This document shows, in pieces, positions 43,140 to 50,081 of a stretch of 64,000 bases of DNA; positions within the stretch are counted from its first letter, which is position 1, and each line of letters begins with the position of its first letter. The position numbers and the translations under genes were made by a program. The notes beneath the pieces are model-generated. The model saw nothing but the letters and a program-made list of their open reading frames with translations, had not been told where the DNA came from and did not search any database. This DNA comes from WHTX01 sp038255145 (lineage in GTDB: Bacteria; Actinomycetota; Acidimicrobiia; Acidimicrobiales; CAIXPF01), in NCBI GenBank assembly GCA_038255145.1, contig JBBSLP010000015.1, positions 1-64,000 on the forward strand. Reading direction: 5' to 3'.

Positions 43140-43894
43140 CGGGAGCGGGCCGTGTCGCTGGGGATGACGACCAGGGAGAAGTAGGGGACCGTGGCCGCGT
43201 CGACCTCGGCCAGGGGCAGGATGCGCTGGTCAGCGGTGGTGGCCCGCTCCACGTAGTGGGCCCGGCCCAGCAGCCCGGCCCGTTCGATGGCGGTGCGCAC
43301 CTTGGCCAGGTTGCGGCCCAGCTTCATGACCACAGCCGCGTCCGAGCGCCGCAGCCGGGCCTCGAGCTCGTCGATCGGCAGCACCCCCGACAGCACGGTC
43401 AGCTCCTCGTCCCGTGACACCAGGGGTTCACCGATGACGGCGGCGCCGGCCAGGATCGACGTCACCCCGGGCACGACCTCGGTGGGGTAGCGGTGGGCCA
43501 GGCGACTGTGCAGGTACATGTACGAGCCGTAGAAGAAGGGGTCGCCCTCGCAGAGGACGGCCACGTCACAGCCCCGGTCGAGCACCTCGGCCACCTGCTG
43601 GGCCGAGGCGTCGTAGAACTCGGCCAGCATGCCGTCATAGGTACGTCCATGAGGCACGGCCTCGGTGGTGATGGGGTAGGTGAGGCGCAGCTCGCACTGG
43701 TCGGATGACAGGTAGCCACTCACCACCCGGCGGGCGTTGCTCTCCCGCTTCGCCGCCGCGAAGTAGGCCACCACCGGGCACGACTGCAGCACCCGCAGTG
43801 ACTTCACCGTGATCAGTTCGGGATCGCCGGGACCCACACCCAGCCCGAACAGGTGCCCGGTGGTCGGGGTCGAGGGGTAGCTGGAGACGGTCAC
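43136..43894 (-). CDS. cobI: Precorrin-2 C20-methyltransferase
   Basis: 252 residues. The SAM-binding opening LFGLGVGPGDPELITVKSLRVL, VAVLCEGDPFFYGSYMYLHSRL and VVPGVTSILAGAAVIGEPLV define the C20 branch of tetrapyrrole methylases. Overlaps of 4 bp with cobH and cobJ indicate tight coupling. A second C20-like enzyme, fused to a DNA-binding domain, is encoded at 49167-50081. This copy looks like the main biosynthetic one. Confidence 0.93.
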   Translation of the reverse strand: MTVSSYPSTPTTGHLFGLGVGPGDPELITVKSLRVLQSCPVVAYFAAAKRESNARRVVSGYLSSDQCELRLTYPITTEAVPHGRTYDGMLAEFYDASAQQVAEVLDRGCDVAVLCEGDPFFYGSYMYLHSRLAHRYPTEVVPGVTSILAGAAVIGEPLVSRDEELTVLSGVLPIDELEARLRRSDAAVVMKLGRNLAKVRTAIERAGLLGRAHYVERATTADQRILPLAEVDAATVPYFSLVVIPSDTARSR

Positions 43895-44526
43895 TCGCGC
43901 TCGCTGGCCAGGGCGTTCACCGCGGCGGCGGCCATGGCACTGCCTCCGCGACGGCCGTGCACGGTCAGCCAGGGCACATCGCCGGCGGCCCCATCGGCCA
44001 GGGCGACCTTGGACTCGGCCGCACCCACGAAGCCCACGGGGATGCCGAGGATGGCGGCGGGACGGGGGGCGCCGGCGGCCAGCAGCTCGAACAGGCGGAA
44101 CAGGGCGGTGGGGGCGTTGCCGATGGCCACCACGGCACCGTCCAGGTGCGGCAGCCAGTGGTCGAGCGCCGCCGCCGAGCGGGTGGTGCCCAGAGCAACG
44201 GCCCGCTCGCGCACGTCGGGCTCGTTGAGGGTGCAGATGACGGCGTTGGCCGCGGGCAGGCGGCTGCGGGTGATCCCGTCGGCCACCATCATGGCGTCGG
44301 CCAGGACAGGAGCCCCGGCCCGCAGCGCGGCCCGGGCGGCATCGCCCACCCCGGGGGAGCAGGCCACGTCAGCCACGAGGTCGACCATGCCGCAGGCGTG
44401 GATCATGCGCACCACGGCCACGTGCACGTCGGGGGGCAGCCCGCTGAGGTCGGTCTCGGCCCGGATGGTGGCGAAGGAGCGGCGGTAGATCTCGGCTCCG
44501 TCGCTGATGTAGGTGGGCGTGGTCAC
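43891..44526 (-). CDS. cobH: Precorrin-8X methylmutase
   Basis: A 211-residue enzyme that moves the C11 methyl group to C12, giving hydrogenobyrinate. The N-terminal YISDGAEIYRRSFATIRAETDL, VVRMIHACGMVDLVADV (catalytic His), DAMMVADGITRSRLPAANAVICTL and AILGIPVGFVGAAESK are all family features. The GTG at 44526 overlaps the cobG stop (GTGA). Confidence 0.95.
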   Translation of the reverse strand: MTTPTYISDGAEIYRRSFATIRAETDLSGLPPDVHVAVVRMIHACGMVDLVADVACSPGVGDAARAALRAGAPVLADAMMVADGITRSRLPAANAVICTLNEPDVRERAVALGTTRSAAALDHWLPHLDGAVVAIGNAPTALFRLFELLAAGAPRPAAILGIPVGFVGAAESKVALADGAAGDVPWLTVHGRRGGSAMAAAAVNALASERE

Positions 44527-45845
44527 GAACCTCGCACCTGCGGGCCGACCGACTGGTAGGTGCCGGGGCGGGGCCCGGCGATGAGGGTGACCTCGGTGGC
44601 GTCTCGGGTGGCGCAGCGCTTGGGGCAGCCCGACAGGTGCACCGAGGCGGGCCGGTGGGCCAGAGGGGTGGCCCGCAGGTGGTCGATGAGGCGGCGCCCG
44701 TCGGCCTGGGTGTCGGCCAGGCCCGAGGCACAACCGGTGCTGCCGGCACAGGCCACCACGGCCAGGGCCGGGTCCCGGCGGTCGCAGACGAGGCCGGCGG
44801 CCATCAGGGCGGCGACGGCGGCGTCGGCCTCGTCGGGGGTGATGCCGGGCACGACCACGCCACGCCACGGGGTGAGGCGGACCACGCACCGGCCGTGGCG
44901 CTCGGCCAGGTCGGCCAGTCGGTCCAGGGTGTCGGGATCGACCCGGCCCAGTTCGGCGGCCGCCCCCACCGACACCGGCGAGGTCGGTGCGTCCCCAGGT
45001 GAGGCCAGGGTGCCGACGGGCGCCACCGCGGCGGGCCAACGCCCACCGCCGGCGGTCTGGCGGGGGAACGACATCCCCACCAGGGCTTCGAGCCGGGCCA
45101 CCAGGGCGTCCCTGCCGTGGGCGTCGACCAGATCGGCCACCCGGGCCCGGACCTGGGCACACAGGGAGACGACGGCCGCCACCAGTTCGGCCGCCGCGGT
45201 CGGGGACACGAGCACGATCGGCTCGCCGGGCGTGTCGAGCATGGGTAGCGCCCGACCCAGTTGCAGCTCGAAGGCCACGTCGCCGGCGTCCGTGCGGCGC
45301 GCTCCCAGGCACAGGTCATGACGACGACCACGCAGGGACGGGGTACCGCCGCCGTCGATCAGCAGGCCGAACTTGGGAGGCAGGGAGGCCAGGTCGTGGG
45401 GCCGGGAGGCGAGCACGGCGAGCACCGACGAGGCCAGGGCCCTGGTGTCGAGGAGCTCCAAGGGGTCGTCACCGGCGGTGGGGCTGATCAGTAGGTCGAC
45501 AGCGCTCCCACGGCGACGCTCGGCCGGGGCCAGTCCGGCGGCGGCCAGTTGGGCGGCCACGGCGGCGAGGGCGTCGTCGGGTAGGCCCCGCAGCTGCAGG
45601 TTGGCGCGGCTGGTGAGCTCGACGATGCCGTTGCCCCGGCGGGCGGCGGCGGCCACCACCCGTAGCTGAGCGGCGCCGAGCTCACCCAACGGCACCCGCA
45701 CCCGCACCAGGGCGCCGTCGACGGCGGCGAAGGGGTCGTGCACCGTGGGGCAGGCCCCTCGCACGGCGCCAGGGCCGGCGGGAGCAGCGGGGTCCGAGCC
45801 GTCAGGGCAGGCGGCGACGTCCCGAGCCGGGCCGAGCAGGATCAC
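44523..45845 (-). CDS. cobG: CobG-like precorrin-3B synthase (nitrite/sulfite reductase fold)
   Basis: 440 residues. CobG uses O2 to hydroxylate precorrin-3A at C20 in the aerobic pathway. The protein has two ferredoxin-like half domains (ALVRVRVPLGELGAAQLRVVAAAARRGNGIVELTSRANLQLRGL) and the Fe-S/siroheme-type Cys set CAGSTGCASGL ... SGCPKRCATRD. The GTG at 45845 is chosen; longer in-frame starts overlap cbiD. A hairpin (45868-45886) separates it from cbiD. Its coexistence with CbiD is unusual. Confidence 0.85.
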   Translation of the reverse strand: MILLGPARDVAACPDGSDPAAPAGPGAVRGACPTVHDPFAAVDGALVRVRVPLGELGAAQLRVVAAAARRGNGIVELTSRANLQLRGLPDDALAAVAAQLAAAGLAPAERRRGSAVDLLISPTAGDDPLELLDTRALASSVLAVLASRPHDLASLPPKFGLLIDGGGTPSLRGRRHDLCLGARRTDAGDVAFELQLGRALPMLDTPGEPIVLVSPTAAAELVAAVVSLCAQVRARVADLVDAHGRDALVARLEALVGMSFPRQTAGGGRWPAAVAPVGTLASPGDAPTSPVSVGAAAELGRVDPDTLDRLADLAERHGRCVVRLTPWRGVVVPGITPDEADAAVAALMAAGLVCDRRDPALAVVACAGSTGCASGLADTQADGRRLIDHLRATPLAHRPASVHLSGCPKRCATRDATEVTLIAGPRPGTYQSVGPQVRGS

Positions 45846-45867
45846 GACGATGACGGTACCACCCGGT

Positions 45868-45886
45868 GTAGGGCACCCTGCCCTAC
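45868..45886. repeat. Inverted repeat at the cbiD-cobG junction containing CCCTACGT
   Basis: Arms GTAGGGCA and TGCCCTAC with loop CCC. The right arm extends to CCCTACGT (45881-45888), the same octamer repeated in tandem before the RHH-methylase gene. It could be an attenuator, processing site or operator. Confidence 0.45.
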
Positions 45887-46995
45887 GTCCTGCCGCCCGT
45901 CTCGGCCTCATCCGTGACCGCGATGACGGCGCCGCCGCGGTCCACCACCACCACGCCCAGGGTCGTGGGCCCGTCGCCGAGGACACCCCGAGCCGTGCTC
46001 AGTGCGGCCTCGGCCACGGTGCCGGCCAGGTCGAGGTCGGCGTCCCGGGCCAGATCGAGCACCTCGAGGGCGGTGTTGGCCACCCGGGCCTGGGCCACCA
46101 GCTCGCCGGGTGCCCCCAGGGCCTCGAGCTGGGCGGCCAGCCAGGGCCGGTCGACCTGGCTGCGGCCCGAGTGCAGGTCGAGGTGGCCGACGGCCAGCTT
46201 GGACAGCTTGGCGAAGCCGCCGCCGATGGTGAGGCGGGCCACGGGGTGGCGGCGCACGTACTTGAGCAGGCCACCGGCGAAGTCGCCCATGTCGAGCATG
46301 GCGGTGTCGGGCAGCCCGAAGTGGGCCTGGACGGCCTGTTCCGAGGTCGAGCCCGTGCACCCGGCCACGTGGGGGTGACCCACGGCGCGGGCCAGGTCGA
46401 CGCCCCGGTGGATGGAGTGGATCCACGCCGAGCACGAGTAGGGGATGACGATGCCGGTGGTGCCGAGGATGGACAGCCCGCCGATGATGCCCAGGCGGGG
46501 GTTCCACGTGTGCAGGGCCACGGCCTCCCCGTCGGGCACGGAGATCTCGACCTCGACGTCCTCGGGGCCACCCACCCGGGCCCGGGTCTCGTCGAGGGCG
46601 TGGCGGACCATGCGTCGGGGGGCGGGGTTGATGGCGGGCTCACCCACGTCGAGGGGCAGGCCGGGCAGGGTGACGGTGCCGACGCCGGGACCGGCCCGGA
46701 AGGTCACGCCGGACCCCGGCGGGCCGGGGCGGACGGTGGACACGATGGTGAGCCCGTGGGTGACGTCGGGGTCGTCCCCCGCGTCCTTGACCACCCCGGC
46801 CTGGGCCCAACCCGACCCGTGGGCCTCGGTGGCCAGGGCGAAGGCCGGCTGCTGGCCCCCGGGCAGGGTGATGGACACGGGATCGGGGAAGGAGCCGGTG
46901 ACCAGGGCCTCGTAGGCGGCCCGGGTGGCGGCGGTGGCACACGCCCCCGTCGTCCACCCCCGACGCAGGGGTCCGACGGGCGGGTCGCCGCTCAC
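45883..46995 (-). CDS. cbiD: Cobalt-precorrin-5B (C1)-methyltransferase
   Basis: 370 residues. The family opening LRRGWTTGACATAATRAAYEAL, INPAPRRMVRHALDE, GIIGGLSILGTTGIVIPYSCSAWIHSIHRGVD and GCTGSTSEQAVQAHFGLPD are all present. CbiD is the C1-methylating enzyme of the anaerobic pathway and here takes the place of CobF. It is the first gene of the minus-strand corrin operon and diverges from the riboswitch-controlled cobO operon. Confidence 0.95.
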   Translation of the reverse strand: MSGDPPVGPLRRGWTTGACATAATRAAYEALVTGSFPDPVSITLPGGQQPAFALATEAHGSGWAQAGVVKDAGDDPDVTHGLTIVSTVRPGPPGSGVTFRAGPGVGTVTLPGLPLDVGEPAINPAPRRMVRHALDETRARVGGPEDVEVEISVPDGEAVALHTWNPRLGIIGGLSILGTTGIVIPYSCSAWIHSIHRGVDLARAVGHPHVAGCTGSTSEQAVQAHFGLPDTAMLDMGDFAGGLLKYVRRHPVARLTIGGGFAKLSKLAVGHLDLHSGRSQVDRPWLAAQLEALGAPGELVAQARVANTALEVLDLARDADLDLAGTVAEAALSTARGVLGDGPTTLGVVVVDRGGAVIAVTDEAETGGRT

Positions 46996-47041
46996 CCGAC
47001 GCTCCGGCCGGCCGGGGCTCGAACCGGGCCGGGCGCGCTAC

Positions 47042-47206
47042 GGTCGCCCTGCCGTTCGGGAACACCGGTGCGAATCCGGGGCTGTCCCGCAACTGTCACC
47101 GGGGAGTGGACCCCCAACCACCAGGCACGGGTGGTCATGGTCACGGCCTGCGCAGGGCTGGAAGGCCGGGGGCGAGCACCGATCCGGGAGCCAGGACACC
47201 GCACGG
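47042..47206 (+). ncRNA. Cobalamin (B12) riboswitch upstream of the cobO operon
   Basis: GGGAACACCGGTGCGAATCCG, GGGGCTGTCCCGCAACTGTC, GCTGGAAGGCCGGGGGCGAG and the B12 box AGCCAGGACACCGCACGGC occur in order. A TACGGT -10-like box lies at 47039-47044. The leader-peptide Shine-Dalgarno sequence (GAGGAG, 47228-47233) follows within 25 nt of the aptamer and is the likely control point. Confidence 0.93.
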
Positions 47207-47241
47207 CGCCACTGCGAGCCACCACGCGAGGAGCCGTCACC

Positions 47242-47277
47242 ATGCCCACCGCCACGTCGCCAGAGTCGACGCACTGA
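47242..47277 (+). CDS. 11-residue leader peptide (MPTATSPESTH) coupled to cobO
   Basis: The ATG at 47242 follows GAGGAG by 8 nt. The frame encodes MPTATSPESTH, and its TGA (47275-47277) overlaps the cobO ATG by one base (TGATG). cobO has no Shine-Dalgarno sequence of its own, so it is probably translated by termination-reinitiation after this peptide. The riboswitch then controls the leader rather than cobO directly. Inference from layout; no homologue known to me. Confidence 0.6.
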   Translation: MPTATSPESTH

Positions 47278-47798
47278 TGCCGCGGGCGTCGCGGTTGCTG
47301 GTCAACACCGGCACCGGCAAGGGCAAGAGCTCGTCCGCCTTCGGCGTCATGGGCCGGGCCTGGGCCCGGGGCTGGAACGTGTGCGTGGTGCAGTTCGTCA
47401 AGAGCGAGAAGTGGAAGGTGGGCGAGCGCAAGCTGGCCGAGCACCTGGGCATCGAGTGGCACACCATGGGCGACGGCTTCACCTGGGAGTCCACCGACAT
47501 GGACGAGACGGTGGCCCGGGGTCGGCACGCCTGGCGGGTCGCCGCCGAGAAGATCGGCAGCGGTGAGTACGACCTGGTCATCCTGGACGAGTGCACCTAC
47601 GCCATGAAGTACGGCTGGGTGCCCGTGGCCGACGTCGTCGCCGTGCTCACCTCCCGCCCCGCCCGCACCAACGTCGTGGTCACCGGGCGCTACGCCCCCG
47701 ACGAGCTCATCGCCGTGGCCGACACCGTCACCGAGATGGTCAAGATCAAGCACGCCATGGACGAGGGCATCGGCGCCCGCAAGGGCATCGAGTACTAG
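47277..47798 (+). CDS. cobO: Cob(I)alamin / cob(I)yrinate a,c-diamide adenosyltransferase (CobA/CobO/BtuR type)
   Basis: A 173-residue P-loop enzyme that attaches the 5'-deoxyadenosyl group to Co(I). It has LLVNTGTGKGKSSSAFGVMGRAWARG (P-loop), CVVQFVKSEKWKVGE, DLVILDECTYAMKYGW and VVVTGRYAPDELIAVADTVTEM...KHAMDEGIGARKGIEY, all typical. Its start codon overlaps the leader-peptide stop. cobB follows immediately. Confidence 0.96.
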   Translation: MPRASRLLVNTGTGKGKSSSAFGVMGRAWARGWNVCVVQFVKSEKWKVGERKLAEHLGIEWHTMGDGFTWESTDMDETVARGRHAWRVAAEKIGSGEYDLVILDECTYAMKYGWVPVADVVAVLTSRPARTNVVVTGRYAPDELIAVADTVTEMVKIKHAMDEGIGARKGIEY

Positions 47799-49136
47799 GT
47801 GGCCGGCCTCGGGCCCCGCATCGTCGTGGCCGGCACCCATTCCGGGGTGGGCAAGACCACGGTGGCCACCGGGCTGATGGCCGCCCTGGCCCGTCGGGGG
47901 GTGAAGGTGGCGTCGGCCAAGGTCGGGCCCGACTTCATCGACCCCGGCTACCACGCCCTGGCCACCGGCCGTCCCGCCCGCAACCTCGACGCCTGGATGT
48001 GTGGCCCCGAGGCCATCGGCCCCCTGGCCGGACGGGCCGCCGCCGGTAGCGACGTGCTCGTCGTCGAAGGCGTCATGGGCCTGTTCGACGGGGCCGCCGA
48101 CGGCACCCCCTCGTCCACGGCCGATGTGGCCACCCTGCTCGGCGCCCCCGTGCTGCTGGTGGTCGACACCTCGGCCATGGCCGGCTCGGTGGCCGCCGTC
48201 GTGCACGGCTTCGCTACCCTCGACCCTCGGGTCAGGATCGCCGGCGTCGTGCTCAACCGGGTGGCCAGCCCCGGCCACGAGGCCATGCTGCGCCGGGCCC
48301 TGGTGCCCCTGGGCATCCCCGTGGTCGGCGTGCTCGGACGGGACCCGGCCTACTCGTGGCGGGACCGCCACCTGGGCCTGGTCCCCGTCGTCGAACAGCC
48401 GGCCCGCATCGGCGCCGCCCTCGACGTGCTCGCCGCCGCCATCGACACCGGCTGCGACCTCGACGCCATCATGGCCCTGGCCCGGGGTGCGGCCCGTCGC
48501 ACCGTGGCCGGACCCCCCCTCCCCCCGGCTCGCCCCGGCCATCGGGTGCGGGTGGCCGTGGCTGCGGGGCCCGCCTTCAGCTTCAGCTACGTCGACAACC
48601 TCGAGGCCCTGGCCGCGGCGGGGGCCGAGCTGGTGCCCTTCGACCCCGCGGCCGACGCCACCCTGCCCGAGGCCTGCGACGCCCTGGTGGCCGGGGGCGG
48701 GTTCCCCGAGGTCTACGCCGAGGAGCTGGCGGCCAACGTCGCGCTGCTGGCCGACGTGCGTCGCCGGGTCGGGGACGGCCTCGTGGTGTGGGCCGAGTGC
48801 GGGGGCCTGTTGTGGCTGGCCCAGAGCCTGGACGAGCGGTCCATGGCCGGCGTCGTGCCCACCACGGCCACCATGACCGAGCGCCTGACCCTGGGCTACC
48901 GGACGGCCCGGTCCGAGGTGGCCAGCCCCCTGGGACCGGCGGGGCTGCAGCTGCGGGGCCACGAGTTCCACTACTCGCGCACCGAGCCCGCCGGCGACGC
49001 CCTCAGCCTGGACGGCCGCACCGGCCCCACCCGGGGTGGCTTCGCCTCGCCGAGGATGCTGGCGTCGTACCTGCACGTCCACCTGGGTGCGGCTCCTGAT
49101 CTGGCCACGGCCTTCGTCGAGGCCGCGGCGGGCTGA
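47799..49136 (+). CDS. cobB: Cobyrinate / hydrogenobyrinate a,c-diamide synthase
   Basis: 445 residues. It amidates the a and c side chains. The ATP domain has VVAGTHSGVGKTTVATGLMAAL and KVGPDFIDPGYHALATGRPARNLDAWM. The C-terminal amidotransferase has VWAECGGLLWLAQSLD (catalytic Cys) and LRGHEFHYSRTEPAG (His). GTG directly follows the cobO stop codon. Confidence 0.95.
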   Translation: MAGLGPRIVVAGTHSGVGKTTVATGLMAALARRGVKVASAKVGPDFIDPGYHALATGRPARNLDAWMCGPEAIGPLAGRAAAGSDVLVVEGVMGLFDGAADGTPSSTADVATLLGAPVLLVVDTSAMAGSVAAVVHGFATLDPRVRIAGVVLNRVASPGHEAMLRRALVPLGIPVVGVLGRDPAYSWRDRHLGLVPVVEQPARIGAALDVLAAAIDTGCDLDAIMALARGAARRTVAGPPLPPARPGHRVRVAVAAGPAFSFSYVDNLEALAAAGAELVPFDPAADATLPEACDALVAGGGFPEVYAEELAANVALLADVRRRVGDGLVVWAECGGLLWLAQSLDERSMAGVVPTTATMTERLTLGYRTARSEVASPLGPAGLQLRGHEFHYSRTEPAGDALSLDGRTGPTRGGFASPRMLASYLHVHLGAAPDLATAFVEAAAG

Positions 49137-49149
49137 CCCCCGCTGCATG

Positions 49150-49168
49150 CCCTACGTCTACCCTACGT
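49150..49168 (+). promoter_or_regulatory. Tandem CCCTACGT repeats, candidate operator
   Basis: Two identical octamers at 49150-49157 and 49161-49168, 11 bp apart (one helical turn). The second overlaps the GTG start of the gene encoding an RHH-domain fusion. RHH proteins often bind short tandem repeats, so autoregulation is plausible (inference). Confidence 0.5.
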
Positions 49169-50081
49169 GGCTGTGCGCACGAGCTCGGTGTACCTGCCCG
49201 AAGCCCTCAAGGCCGAGCTGGCCGCCCTGTCGCGCCGCTGGGGGCGGTCCGAGGCCGAACTGATCCGCGAGGCCGTCGAGCGCCTGGTGCGCAGCGCCCA
49301 GGGCCAGGCCACGGCGCCTGCTCCCCTGCCCCCGCCCCGCCCCCGATCGGCCCGGGGGCCGAGCCTGACCGGGGTGGGGGTGGGCCCTTCGGATCCCGAC
49401 CTGGTCACCGGGCGGGCCCTGGCCGTGCTCGGTGACGTCGACCGCGTCTTCGCCGCCAGCACTGCGCCGGACGCCATCGGCCGGGCCGAGGCCATCGTGC
49501 GGGCCGCGGCGCCCGAGGTGGCCGTGGACCGGCTCGTCTTCGCCATCGCCGGGGACGCCGAGGAGCGCCGGGCATCGCTGGCCCGGGCGGCCGACACCGT
49601 GGTCATGGCCCTGGACCGGGGGGAGGCCGTGGCCTTCGTGACCCTGGGCGACCCCAACGTGTACTCGACCTACCCGGCCATGGCCCGCCTGGTGGCGGCC
49701 CAGCGACCGGGGGTGGCTCAGACCACGGTGCCCGGGGTCATGGCCTTCCAGGACCTGGCCGCCCGCACGGGCACGGTGTTGGCCGAGGACGGCGAGCAGG
49801 TCCTCGTGCACTCCCTGGGTGACGGCCTCGACCAGCTCGTGGGCGCGCTCGACGATCCCAGCTGCACCCTGGTCATCTACAAGGGCGGGCGTCGCCTGCC
49901 CGAGCTGGCCGGCCACCTGGCCCGGGCCGGTCGCCTCGACGATGCCGTCGTCGGCGAGATGTTGGGCCTGCCCGGCGGGCGGAGCGGTCCCGTGGCCGCG
50001 GTGGCCGACCGACCGGCGTCCTACCTGGCCACCGTGGTCGTACCCGCCACCCGCGCCGCGGCCGCTGCGGTCCGCCGATGA
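49167..50081 (+). CDS. RHH (CopG-type) DNA-binding domain fused to a C20-methyltransferase-like tetrapyrrole methylase
   Basis: 304 residues. Residues 1-45 (RTSSVYLPEALKAELAALSR, then RSEAELIREAVERLVRSA) form a ribbon-helix-helix pattern. A Pro/Ala linker (about 46-66) leads to a tetrapyrrole methylase domain: LTGVGVGPSDPDLVTGRALAVL (SAM site), VAFVTLGDPNVYSTYPAMARLV and TTVPGVMAFQDLAARTG. The YSTY block is typical of C20 methylases (CobI/CbiL). The conserved glycine and proline motifs are intact, so activity is possible. A canonical CobI is encoded at 43136-43894. The fusion suggests a substrate-sensing repressor or bifunctional enzyme. It lies between cobB and the cobM fusion and overlaps the latter by 4 bp. 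Confidence 0.85.
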   Translation: MAVRTSSVYLPEALKAELAALSRRWGRSEAELIREAVERLVRSAQGQATAPAPLPPPRPRSARGPSLTGVGVGPSDPDLVTGRALAVLGDVDRVFAASTAPDAIGRAEAIVRAAAPEVAVDRLVFAIAGDAEERRASLARAADTVVMALDRGEAVAFVTLGDPNVYSTYPAMARLVAAQRPGVAQTTVPGVMAFQDLAARTGTVLAEDGEQVLVHSLGDGLDQLVGALDDPSCTLVIYKGGRRLPELAGHLARAGRLDDAVVGEMLGLPGGRSGPVAAVADRPASYLATVVVPATRAAAAAVRR

